A stretch of DNA of 64,000 nucleotides from Sporolactobacillus sp. STSJ-5 (GTDB lineage Bacteria > Bacillota > Bacilli > Bacillales > Sporolactobacillaceae), in the NCBI RefSeq assembly GCF_024385605.1, contig NZ_JANFOJ010000015.1, positions 1 to 64,000 on the forward strand. The letters are read 5' to 3'. Shown here in pieces: positions 8,224 through 16,000 of this stretch; the first letter of the stretch is position 1; every line of letters begins with the position of its first letter. Below the pieces are notes generated by a model, which was not told where the DNA came from, did no database searches, and saw only the letters and a program-made list of their open reading frames with translations. Both the position numbers and the translations under genes were made by a program.

Positions 8224-8640
8224 ATGGAGATTCGCAAGATGGTTCCTGAGGATTATGAAGGCGCTTATGATCTATGGACACGGGTGCCCGGCATGAATCT
8301 AGCATCCTTAGATAACAGCTACGCCGGAATTGCCCGGATCATTCGCAAGAATCCGGAAACCTGTTTCGTCGCTGCCGATAACGAGCGGGTCATCGGAACG
8401 ATACTCGGCGGAACCGATGGACGCAAGGGATTCATCTACCATACGGCAGTTGATCCGGACCAGCAGGGAAAAGGAATCGGTACACGTTTAATTGACCGAG
8501 TCTGTACGAGTTTTAAAAAAGAACAGATTACGAAGATTGGTTTGTTCGTGGTGCTTGATAATGAGGAAGGCAAGCAGTTTTGGAGAAAAAAGGGTTGGAA
8601 TTTTAGGCAAGACATCGTGTATCTCGATCGGGATTTGTGA
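8224..8640 (+). CDS. GNAT family N-acetyltransferase
   Basis: A 138-residue Gcn5-related acetyltransferase. The acetyl-CoA pyrophosphate loop is visible as VDPDQQGKGIGTRLID (about residues 79-94), and the C-terminal NEEGKQFWRKKGW is the usual beta-bulge region. GGAG lies 9 nt before ATG 8224. It is 17 bp after the PLP enzyme and 11 bp before the next gene, clearly inside the operon. A deacylase (M20 family) closes the same operon, so this enzyme may N-acetylate a sulfur amino acid or its S-substituted analogue, as SnaA does with SndA in B. subtilis. Substrate assignment is inference. Confidence 0.85.
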   Translation: MEIRKMVPEDYEGAYDLWTRVPGMNLASLDNSYAGIARIIRKNPETCFVAADNERVIGTILGGTDGRKGFIYHTAVDPDQQGKGIGTRLIDRVCTSFKKEQITKIGLFVVLDNEEGKQFWRKKGWNFRQDIVYLDRDL

Positions 8641-8651
8641 GGTAAGCGAAG

Positions 8652-9728
8652 ATGGGAAATCGATACGATTATCAGAGCATCGAGCAATGGGTGAAAAGTA
8701 TATACAAGGCGTACGGTTTTTCAGAAGAGAGCAGTTCAATCATTGCCGAATCCATTGTGACCACTGATCTGTTCGGTATTGAATCACATGGTGTGCAGCG
8801 TTTGGCGATGTACGACCGAAAGATCGCTGCCGGTGATATTAAAGTTGGCGCAATTCCTAAAGTTATTTGGGAAACGCCGGTGAGTGCTGTAGTGGATGGA
8901 CATAAGGGGATGGGGCAGCTCGTGGCGGGAAAAGCGATGAGCCTTGCGATTGAAAAAGCAGAACAGAGCGGCATTGGTATCGTCTCGGTTCGCAATTCGA
9001 ATCATTATGGAATGGCCGGCTATTACGCCAAAATGGCGAGCGACAAAGGAATGCTGGGAATTTCCGCAACGAATTCCAATCCTTTTTTGATCCCTACTCA
9101 TGCGGTGCAGCCGTTTCTCGGTAGTAATCCGCTTGCTTTTTCAATGCCTGCCGAGCCTCACGACTTCCTCTTTGATGCGGCAACAACAGTCGTATCACTC
9201 GGGAAGATCGAAGTGTATGCCAAACAGGGAAAGACGATTCCCGGAGCTTGGGCGGTTGACGAACACAATGAGGTGAACAGAGACGCAACAAAGCTGCGCG
9301 AAAATCTGTCGAAGCATCCAAAAATAGGAGGGATGCTTCCTGTGGGAGGACGCGGAGAAGAAAATGGCGGATACAAAGGATTTGGCCATTCTTTAATTGT
9401 AGAAATTTTAACGTCGATTCTGTCGCAAGGACATCTTTCTGCTGATCTGGGCAGTGGCAAGGTAAAGGGAATCAGTCACTTTTTTACCGCAATTGATCTT
9501 CGTTTGTTTGGTGATCCCGGCGATATTTCAGAAGCATTATCTGCTATGCTTAAACGAATTCGGAATCTTCCAACTGAACCTGGGAAGAAGATGTACATAC
9601 ATGGCGACAAAGAAGCTGCTGCGTTTGAAGACCGCCTGAAAAACGGGATTCCAATTGATCCTGAAACATTGAAAGAAATGGCGGAAGTCTCGGAACGATT
9701 GCATATACCCTATCAGTCATATCTTTAA
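8652..9728 (+). CDS. Ldh_2 family malate/lactate/2-hydroxyacid dehydrogenase
   Basis: A 358-residue NAD(P)-dependent oxidoreductase of the YlbC/AllD/ComC (Ldh_2) family, unrelated to classical LDH. Seen: the N-terminal ESHGVQRL motif (conserved His near residue 44), RNSNHYGMAGYYA near residue 115 and the NGGYKGFGHSLIVEILT segment near residue 237. Members oxidise or reduce malate, ureidoglycolate, sulfolactate, 2-hydroxyacids or cyclic imino acids. Being under S-box control, reduction of a methionine-derived 2-oxo acid is plausible, but no sequence feature proves this. Starts ATG 8652, GAGG upstream. Confidence 0.85.
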   Translation: MGNRYDYQSIEQWVKSIYKAYGFSEESSSIIAESIVTTDLFGIESHGVQRLAMYDRKIAAGDIKVGAIPKVIWETPVSAVVDGHKGMGQLVAGKAMSLAIEKAEQSGIGIVSVRNSNHYGMAGYYAKMASDKGMLGISATNSNPFLIPTHAVQPFLGSNPLAFSMPAEPHDFLFDAATTVVSLGKIEVYAKQGKTIPGAWAVDEHNEVNRDATKLRENLSKHPKIGGMLPVGGRGEENGGYKGFGHSLIVEILTSILSQGHLSADLGSGKVKGISHFFTAIDLRLFGDPGDISEALSAMLKRIRNLPTEPGKKMYIHGDKEAAAFEDRLKNGIPIDPETLKEMAEVSERLHIPYQSYL

Positions 9729-9770
9729 CGTGTACATGGAAATTTTTTGAATGAGAAATGGGGACTAGAG

Positions 9771-11081
9771 ATGACGGAGAAATCGGAGAAACGATTTGAT
9801 ACTTTGAAAATACATGCGGGGTACGATCCGAAACAACATAATTATGCATCACAAGTACCGATCTATCAGACGGTTGCCTTTGGCTTTGGCGATCCGGAGC
9901 GTGCAGAACGGCTGGTCAACCTTAAAGAAAAAGGCTTCAGCTATACGCGAATCGGTAATCCGACGACTGCTGTTCTTGAACAAAGAATCGCTGATCTGGA
10001 CGGTGCCGCAGAAGCGGTGGCGGTCGGATCCGGTATGGCGGCCGTTTCCTATACATTGTTAAATCTAGCCGAAGGCGGTGGTCGAATTATCGCCGCAGCA
10101 AATATTTATGGATCAAGCTTTGATGAATTTCGAACCCTGTTTCCTAAATTCGGGATTGTTTTTGACTTCCTCGATGATATTAATGACCTAGAATGTGTTG
10201 AAGCAGTGATCAAAGAGGATACGAAAGCAATTTTTGCAGAAAGCGTCACGAATCCGGATACAACGGTGACGAACGTAGAGGCACTGGCAAAACTGGCTCA
10301 TCGACATGGTATTCCACTGGTTATTGACAATACGTTTCCGACCCCGTATCTCTTTAACCCAATCCGATATGGTGCGGACATCGTCGTCTATTCATCGACA
10401 AAAGGAATCAGCGGACACGGAGAAGTTGTTTCAGGATTAATTGTTGACGCTGGAACCTTTGATTATGGGAACGGCAAGTTTAAACAATTTGAGGAAAAAG
10501 AATTTGTTCTGGGGAATGAAGACGAGCATGTGGAGCGGAGCTTTATTGAGGCGTTTGGTTCGAACGCATTTGCAGCACGGATCAGGGTTAAGTACCTTCG
10601 CTTGCTCGGTGCTGTATTGAGCCCTTTTGAAGCTTATTTAGTTCTCTTAGGTATTGAAACATTGTCCGAACGGCTAGCTAAGCAAGTGAACAGTGCGAAG
10701 AAGATTGCCCGGTACCTTGCAGACAATCCCCATGTTAAAGCAGTACACTATTCTGGATTGGCAGAGCATCCGCAGCACGAATTGGTGAACCGATACTTTC
10801 CACATGGAGTTGGGGCAATTTTTGCGTTTGAGATTGAAGGAACCGAAGCACAGGCAAAAAAGGTTCTGAGTTCTGTGAAAATTTTCAGCTATTTGCCAAA
10901 TGTGGGAGATGCGCGTTCATTAATTGTTAATCCCGGCCGAACCACGCATCGCGAAATTCCTTCATTAAATCGTGAAAAAACCGGGCTGAGCAACACGCTG
11001 ATTCGCCTCTCGATCGGACTGGAAGATGCGGATGACCTGATTGACGATCTGGATCAGGCGATCCACAAAGCATATGAATAA
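9771..11081 (+). CDS. O-acetylhomoserine sulfhydrylase-like PLP enzyme (MetY type)
   Basis: A 436-residue PLP enzyme of the Cys/Met family, the length typical of O-acetylhomoserine (thiol)-lyases, which make homocysteine directly from O-acetylhomoserine and sulfide. N-terminal FDTLKIHAGYDPKQHNYASQ and YTRIGNPTTAVLEQRIADLDG are MetY hallmarks; the PLP lysine is in YSSTKGISGHGEVV; the insertion around residues 230-270 is the long-form one. ATG 9771 chosen over an upstream TTG (9747) because GGGG sits 8-10 nt before it. With the enzyme at 7064, the operon carries two different PLP enzymes of one superfamily, one likely making homocysteine and the other acting in transsulfuration. Confidence 0.88.
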   Translation: MTEKSEKRFDTLKIHAGYDPKQHNYASQVPIYQTVAFGFGDPERAERLVNLKEKGFSYTRIGNPTTAVLEQRIADLDGAAEAVAVGSGMAAVSYTLLNLAEGGGRIIAAANIYGSSFDEFRTLFPKFGIVFDFLDDINDLECVEAVIKEDTKAIFAESVTNPDTTVTNVEALAKLAHRHGIPLVIDNTFPTPYLFNPIRYGADIVVYSSTKGISGHGEVVSGLIVDAGTFDYGNGKFKQFEEKEFVLGNEDEHVERSFIEAFGSNAFAARIRVKYLRLLGAVLSPFEAYLVLLGIETLSERLAKQVNSAKKIARYLADNPHVKAVHYSGLAEHPQHELVNRYFPHGVGAIFAFEIEGTEAQAKKVLSSVKIFSYLPNVGDARSLIVNPGRTTHREIPSLNREKTGLSNTLIRLSIGLEDADDLIDDLDQAIHKAYE

Positions 11082-11097
11082 GAATGGGGTGGGGAAA

Positions 11098-12225
11098 ATG
11101 GATTTAGGAAAAATCGTCAGAGGCGGTCCAAGTCAGTATCTGTGTACAGAGGATGCCATCAGCCAACTGGATGAACTTGTTTCTCCTTTTTCGTCTGTTC
11201 ATATTGTTACGGGTGAACAATCATTTTCAGCTTTTCAGAAGGTCTATAAAAAAGAAGTCAAGTGGCCGGTTCATCGCTATGACGGAACATCCAGTCATGA
11301 AGATATGGACCGTTTGACGAGTGAGATCGGAAAAGCAGACCTGATCATCGGGATCGGCGGCGGACGTGTATTAGATACGGCTAAGGGTGTCAATCATCGG
11401 CTTCGTTCTCAATACATCTGTATCCCAACGGTTCTTGGCACTTGTTCTGCGTACACGCCGCTTGCCATCATCTATAATCAGCAGCACGAGCATATCGGCC
11501 GCGATCATTTTCAAGAATCCGCTTATGCGGTACTGGTCGATTTGTCTCTGCTGATTGAATCTCCGAAAGACTACTACATTGCCGGTATAGGGGATACGTT
11601 AGCGAAATGGTATGAGGCGGAAGCGATACCGAAAGATGTGAGCCAGCAGATCGATCCCTTTGTATCACTGGGACTCACTGCGGCCCTGCAAACGAAAAAA
11701 CTGCTGCTCCGGTATTCGGAGGAAGCAGTGGTAAGCCTGGAACACCATCAGCTCAGCCCTGCTTTCCGTATTGTATCGGATGTGATTGTCGGTCTTTCCG
11801 GAACAGTTGGCAGCTTTGCTCGAGATTATGGCCGTGCATCCGGCGCTCATGCAGTCCATAATGCAATGAGCAAGATTCCGGAGACGAGCCGTTATCAACA
11901 TGGGGTAAAGGTTGCGTACGGTTTACTTGTACTACTCGCGACCTTGGGGCAGGATGCTGAAGTTCGGAAATTGCTGCCTTTTTACAAACGAGTGGGTCTG
12001 AGTTATTCGCTGAGTCAGTTCAAACTTCAGGATATAGATAAAACTAAAGAAATTCTTGCCAGAGAATGTCAAACGGAGCTTGGCTTCCGTTTTGTCTTCA
12101 AAAATTTTGATCAGGCGTTTATCCTGAATGCTTTGAACCGGGTGGAAACGTTGGTGAACGAAAGCGGAAGTGAAGGCCAGGCAACCGGTGAATTCGACTA
12201 CAAGGCAGATGAATCGAAAGTATGA
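11098..12225 (+). CDS. Iron-containing alcohol dehydrogenase family (HcxA/glycerol dehydrogenase-like)
   Basis: A 375-residue group III dehydrogenase. Nucleotide site GIGGGRVLDTAKG near residue 83; metal ligands likely Asp in GIGDTLAKWYEAEA (about 165) and His in SGAHAVHNAMS and YQHGVKVAYG. ATG 11098 has GGGGTGGGG upstream. The overall pattern resembles E. coli HcxA (YbdH), which reduces 2-oxo acids including the methionine 2-oxo acid; glycerol dehydrogenases are the other close group. The stop overlaps the next start (ATGA), so translation is coupled. The presence of two dehydrogenases in one S-box operon is unusual. Confidence 0.8.
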   Translation: MDLGKIVRGGPSQYLCTEDAISQLDELVSPFSSVHIVTGEQSFSAFQKVYKKEVKWPVHRYDGTSSHEDMDRLTSEIGKADLIIGIGGGRVLDTAKGVNHRLRSQYICIPTVLGTCSAYTPLAIIYNQQHEHIGRDHFQESAYAVLVDLSLLIESPKDYYIAGIGDTLAKWYEAEAIPKDVSQQIDPFVSLGLTAALQTKKLLLRYSEEAVVSLEHHQLSPAFRIVSDVIVGLSGTVGSFARDYGRASGAHAVHNAMSKIPETSRYQHGVKVAYGLLVLLATLGQDAEVRKLLPFYKRVGLSYSLSQFKLQDIDKTKEILARECQTELGFRFVFKNFDQAFILNALNRVETLVNESGSEGQATGEFDYKADESKV

Positions 12226-13346
12226 GCAGATTTGCAAATGATGGTAAGACCTTTCAATCCATATTCGAAGAGCTGCACCAGAACCCGGAGCTGTCGTTGC
12301 ATGAATATGAGACAACAAAAAGAATTAAAAACTGGCTGCAGGGTCAATCAGTTACGTTGCGAGAGACCAGCCTGCCGACCGGCGTCTTTGCCGAAATTTC
12401 AGGTGATCTGAACGGTCCTGCTGTTGGGCTTCGCGCGGATATTGATGCCTTGCCGATTCATGAACAAACTGACTTACCCTATCAATCACAAAATGAAGGT
12501 GTGATGCACGCCTGCGGTCATGATTTTCATACGACCGCTTTGCTCTGGGCCGCTGCTTTACTGAAACAAAATCAGTTGGATCTTCCCGGCACCGTTCGTT
12601 TGATTTTTCAACCTGCAGAAGAAACCGGACACGGTGGACTCAAGGTGGTCAAAGACGGTCAGCTCAAAGGACTGGATGCGGTCGTTGGTATTCACAACAA
12701 ACCAGATTTGCCGGTGGGAACCATTGGAATCAAGGCAGGACCTTTAATGGCGGCTTGCGACAAATTTAAAATTACGTTTAATGGAATCGGCGGTCATGCG
12801 GCGATTCCCGAGCGGACCCGAGATCCGATTGTAGCGGCTTCATCGTTCGTTCAAACAGCGCAAACGATCGTCAGCCGAAACATTTCGCCAAAGCATGAAG
12901 CGGTCGTGAGCATTACCAGTATTCACGGCGGTGACGTGTGGAATGTGCTGCCTGGAAAGGTCGAACTGCTCGGAACAGTACGCACTTTTTACGATCAGGA
13001 TCGTGATTTGATCATTGATCGCTTTGCCGCAATCGCCGACGGACTTCAACAGGCGTTCAACGTACAGATTGCTGTGGAATGGGGCCAAGGGACGCCATCC
13101 GTATTTAATGAAGAAAAAATAGCTCGAATTATTCGAGAAGCAAATGAAAATGAAGTGCGGGTGGTGACACCTGAAGTTTCGGTGGCCGGGGATGATTTTT
13201 CCTGCTTCCAACGCGAGGTACCCGGCGTATTCGCATTTGTAGGATCGAACGGACCCGAAGATTGGCATCATCCTGCGTACCGGGTGACCCTAAAGGGATC
13301 CGCGTTGCCGCAGAATTCTATTATCGCTCTGCGGTTGCCGTTTTGA
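12222..13346 (+). CDS. M20 family amidohydrolase (N-acyl amino acid deacylase), C-terminus frameshifted
   Basis: A metallo-aminoacylase of the M20D (hippurate/N-acetyl-amino-acid hydrolase) group. Metal-site motifs: GLRADIDALP near 68, HACGHDFHT near 93, QPAEETGHGG near 130, and WHHPAY near the end. As read the frame gives 374 residues and ends in a non-family tail. Immediately after YRV (about 13286-13290) the expected ending (RVAAEFYYRSAVAVLKALKN) continues in another frame to a stop at 13370-13372, so one base is missing relative to the ancestral gene. It may be a true lesion or a sequencing error. Related to SndA/YxeP-type deacetylases, which would pair with the GNAT of this operon. Confidence 0.85.
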   Translation: MSRFANDGKTFQSIFEELHQNPELSLHEYETTKRIKNWLQGQSVTLRETSLPTGVFAEISGDLNGPAVGLRADIDALPIHEQTDLPYQSQNEGVMHACGHDFHTTALLWAAALLKQNQLDLPGTVRLIFQPAEETGHGGLKVVKDGQLKGLDAVVGIHNKPDLPVGTIGIKAGPLMAACDKFKITFNGIGGHAAIPERTRDPIVAASSFVQTAQTIVSRNISPKHEAVVSITSIHGGDVWNVLPGKVELLGTVRTFYDQDRDLIIDRFAAIADGLQQAFNVQIAVEWGQGTPSVFNEEKIARIIREANENEVRVVTPEVSVAGDDFSCFQREVPGVFAFVGSNGPEDWHHPAYRVTLKGSALPQNSIIALRLPF

Positions 13347-13479
13347 AAGCATTAAAGAACGCAAACGTATGATAGAGTCATCGTATTTATGATCAGAATT
13401 CGTTAGCGGATCTTTTAAATAGTGAGTACAGGAATAAATAATCGACCATACTATACCTAATATAAATTATTGAAAAATG

Positions 13480-13581
13480 CTTATCCAGAGAGGCGGAGGG
13501 ACTGGCCCTGCGAAACCTCAGCAACCGGCTGATTGCGGTACGGTGCTAATTCCTAAAGCAGAATCAATGCTTGGAGATAAG
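13480..13581 (+). promoter_or_regulatory. Second SAM-I (S-box) riboswitch
   Basis: S-box elements in order: CTTATCCAGAG, GGCGGAGGGACTGGCCC, CGAAACCTCAGCAACC, CGGTGCTAATTCC and closing TGGAGATAAG. It controls a terminator directly upstream of the small FbpA-like gene, not an obvious methionine enzyme. The stretch 13373-13479 before it has AT-rich promoter-like sequence but no clear -35/-10 pair. Confidence 0.95.
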
Positions 13582-13600
13582 TTGAGAGCAGCATAAAGAA

Positions 13601-13650
13601 AGCCTGATTTCTCTTCTTATCACTGTGGGAAGAGAACAATTGGGCTTTTT
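13601..13650 (+). terminator. Riboswitch-controlled terminator 2
   Basis: Stem formed by AGCC plus TTCTCTTC (13601-13616) with GAAGAGAA plus GGCT (13629-13646), then TTTTTATCTTTTT. Confidence 0.85.
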
Positions 13651-13675
13651 ATCTTTTTATAGGGAGATGCGGCAA

Positions 13676-13861
13676 ATGAGCAGTGCACTGAGAAAGATGG
13701 TGGAAGACAGACGCGAACAATTAATTGAACAGCTGATTGCACATCGAGTTTATAAGAAAGACGGAAGGCATCTCTTTGAATTATCTCTGTCTGAACTGGA
13801 ACATGAATACAAGCAGGTACAGGCAAGCAGTTCATCGATGCATAATCGAGATTTGGCGTAA
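13676..13861 (+). CDS. FbpA-like Fur-regulated basic protein family
   Basis: A 61-residue protein matching the FbpA pattern: a basic N-terminal helix (LRKMVEDRREQLIEQL), the IAHRVYKKDGRHLFELSLSE centre, and LEHEYK. In B. subtilis FbpA is a Fur-controlled helper of the iron-sparing small RNA FsrA. Here the gene follows a SAM riboswitch and AGGGAG lies 10 nt before ATG 13676. The frame is open upstream to 13625, but that part overlaps the terminator. Control of an FbpA relative by SAM rather than iron would be new to me; no Fur box was identified. Confidence 0.7.
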   Translation: MSSALRKMVEDRREQLIEQLIAHRVYKKDGRHLFELSLSELEHEYKQVQASSSSMHNRDLA

Positions 13862-13874
13862 GCGCCGCTTTTTA

Positions 13875-14060
13875 GTGACAGAGCTTGGTGTTGCGGAGGC
13901 GATCGTACAGAAATTTGCACTGTATCATACGAAAGCAGCAGCTGTACTTGATAATAGCCAGATCAAAGGCAAGTTCAAGAAGTTTATTTCCGAGAGCAAC
14001 AGCGGCAATATATTCAGAGTCTATAAGAATGTTAATAAAAGAACATTGGATTTTGAATAA
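13875..14060 (+). CDS. Small unrecognised ORF after the FbpA-like gene
   Basis: An open frame of 61 codons from GTG 13875, without a ribosome site; a short GGCG/CGCC hairpin with T-run directly precedes it. The translation (LGVAEAIVQKFALYHTKAAA and a basic C-terminus) looks protein-like and soluble but matches no family that I know. It may be a remnant of a longer gene fused to the FbpA unit. Confidence 0.25.
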   Translation: MTELGVAEAIVQKFALYHTKAAAVLDNSQIKGKFKKFISESNSGNIFRVYKNVNKRTLDFE

Positions 14061-14153
14061 TTATCATTGAGAATGGGGAATTGTTGAAATATACTGGAAT
14101 CGGACATATACCACTGATAAGGACAAAGAGGAACGAGGGGGCACAATCAAAAA

Positions 14154-14915
14154 ATGAATGGTGAACTGCTTCAGGTATGCAGAATTGTTGCAAGTGCAAA
14201 AAAAGCGCTAAAAGAGAACAAGAAAATCATATTTGAATCGTTCAAATATGAGGATTCCATTACTTTTCAGCTTATTGAAAAGAAGTCATGGTTTGGGAAA
14301 AAGCCTTTTAAAGCTAGTAATGTAGCAGAATGGTTTGATGAATGTTGTAAACGCGGGTTAGAAGATATAAAATGCTTAACGCCGATGCAGGTAGAAGACA
14401 GAAATCTGCTTGGATTTTCAAACTCAAGACAAAACATTTTTGTCTGCTTTTATAAAAGTGGTCATGTAACTTATAATACAGTGCATTGGGACTTCCAGAA
14501 AGAAAGGCACGCCTGGACAATCACCTATACAGAACACCGCTGGGATAATCCACCTCAAGAGAAGCCGGAATTTTACGATAATACAGCAGACTTGGTAAAC
14601 GTTTTAAATGAAATTGAGAAATTCGCGCACTTCATTGAATGTGACCATTTTGCAAATTTATTTCATGAGGCTGCCCTTGCTGCAGAAGGGGAATCTACGA
14701 AAGAAATGAAACTGCTCATTGATATGCCGAAGAAGAATTTGAATCTTTTTAAAGCAGCAAGTACCGCTGATGTTTTTGGTGCTATGGGCTCATGGAATGA
14801 TTCTCCGCCATACATGGCTCATGAAAAAAATGTAGACGAACAATATGAACATTTATCTGCGGAATTATTTAGACAGTTATGTTTAGCGACTCTCTATGCG
14901 GTGAATGAATGGTAA
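14154..14915 (+). CDS. Hypothetical protein, 253 residues
   Basis: A soluble, mildly acidic protein with no signal peptide or membrane segment. GAGGGGG lies about 11 nt before ATG 14154. N-terminal residues 1-60 are rich in Lys; the middle contains many aromatic residues (NTVHWDFQKERHAWTITYTEHRW near 105-125); the end is helix-like with SAELFRQLCLATLYAVNEW. The composition recalls small cytosolic immunity-type or DUF proteins of Bacillus, but I cannot assign a family. Single gene, plus strand, with no partner. Confidence 0.6.
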   Translation: MNGELLQVCRIVASAKKALKENKKIIFESFKYEDSITFQLIEKKSWFGKKPFKASNVAEWFDECCKRGLEDIKCLTPMQVEDRNLLGFSNSRQNIFVCFYKSGHVTYNTVHWDFQKERHAWTITYTEHRWDNPPQEKPEFYDNTADLVNVLNEIEKFAHFIECDHFANLFHEAALAAEGESTKEMKLLIDMPKKNLNLFKAASTADVFGAMGSWNDSPPYMAHEKNVDEQYEHLSAELFRQLCLATLYAVNEW

Positions 14916-15051
14916 TATTCTTCATGATCATCTGACACCTTTTTTAATCCTCTTATGAAATCCATTTATTTGTGCTTTGTAACTTTACCAATCGAATCGC
15001 TTAATTAAACTGAGTTAGCAAATGATAAGTGTGCATCGCCCAAACAGCTTT

Positions 15052-15969
15052 TTACAGTTTCTGATGCAGCATATTTCTGAGTGCTTTTCCATATTTCCCG
15101 TGCAGGGCCAGAATATATAGAACAACACCCAATGGAAGCAGTGCGGCATATTGTATGAAATGAAGCAGTAAGCCTGCCGAAAGCGCCGCGCTCTGCTGAA
15201 TGCCTAGTCCGGCAAGACCGATAATGACTCCGTATTCGAAAAGACCCACGGAACCGGGTGAGGCAGGTATAAACCCAATAAGGTTTGTTGTGGCAAAAAC
15301 GGCCAGCGACATACGCAAAGATGCGCCCCAGCCGAAGCCGAACGCAATTAGTCCCATCCAAATGGAAAGGAGGAGAAGTATATACGAGAAAAGCACCCAA
15401 AGCATCATGTTCAGCATTCCGATTGTTAAATAGCCATGAACATAGTTTCGAAATCGCGGAACAAAAGAAACAACAGTCAGCAGCAACGCGATGAGGGTAA
15501 TACATGAAAAGAAAGAAATCCATAAGATTGTAACAATCATGGGCTCTTTAAATCCGGAAAAGGGTACGGCGAAAAGGGAGATGACGATAATTGCTATCGA
15601 GTCGGCGATCGCCGGTATCATCACCAATTCCGTCCGACGAAATGCGCTGTAGTTGTCCGGGAAAAAAGCAAAACGTAATCCGTCACCAATATGAAGGGGC
15701 AGAATCATATTTGCTGCATGACCGATACCAACGATTTGCAGAGCTCTCAGACGGTTAATATTCGGATCAATGCCCAATGTGTATCCAAGACTCCGAACAT
15801 AGTTTGAATAGATATTAATGGCAACTGAACAAAAAACTAAGAACCAATTTATTTTCGCATTGAATACAGTGCTTAGATCCAGACTGCCGAATGTTTTGAA
15901 TGAATAATAGACGACTAAAACAGTTATGATTATTCCTATTAGTAATTTGAATTTTGTTTTTGTTGCCAT
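15052..15969 (-). CDS. Flippase-like membrane protein (UPF0104/LPG-synthase TM family)
   Basis: A 305-residue protein with about eight membrane helices and the family signatures: the GHAANMILPLHIGDGLR loop near residue 85 and IGFIPASPGSVGLFEYGV near 232, as in the membrane half of MprF and AglD/YbhN proteins. These are thought to move lipid-linked groups across the membrane. ATG 15969 has AGGAG 7 nt upstream. It is the last of three minus-strand genes with a glycosyltransferase and a CrtO-like acyltransferase, which suggests translocation of a glycolipid made by its neighbours. That role is inference. Confidence 0.8.
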   Translation of the reverse strand: MATKTKFKLLIGIIITVLVVYYSFKTFGSLDLSTVFNAKINWFLVFCSVAINIYSNYVRSLGYTLGIDPNINRLRALQIVGIGHAANMILPLHIGDGLRFAFFPDNYSAFRRTELVMIPAIADSIAIIVISLFAVPFSGFKEPMIVTILWISFFSCITLIALLLTVVSFVPRFRNYVHGYLTIGMLNMMLWVLFSYILLLLSIWMGLIAFGFGWGASLRMSLAVFATTNLIGFIPASPGSVGLFEYGVIIGLAGLGIQQSAALSAGLLLHFIQYAALLPLGVVLYILALHGKYGKALRNMLHQKL

Positions 15970-16000
15970 TCAACTGCTCCTGCTGCACGTTTTTTGAATT

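Noticed and set aside
13372-13480. Separate promoter for the second S-box
   Set aside because: AT-rich -10-like sequences exist but no -35 with acceptable spacing, so I do not call it.
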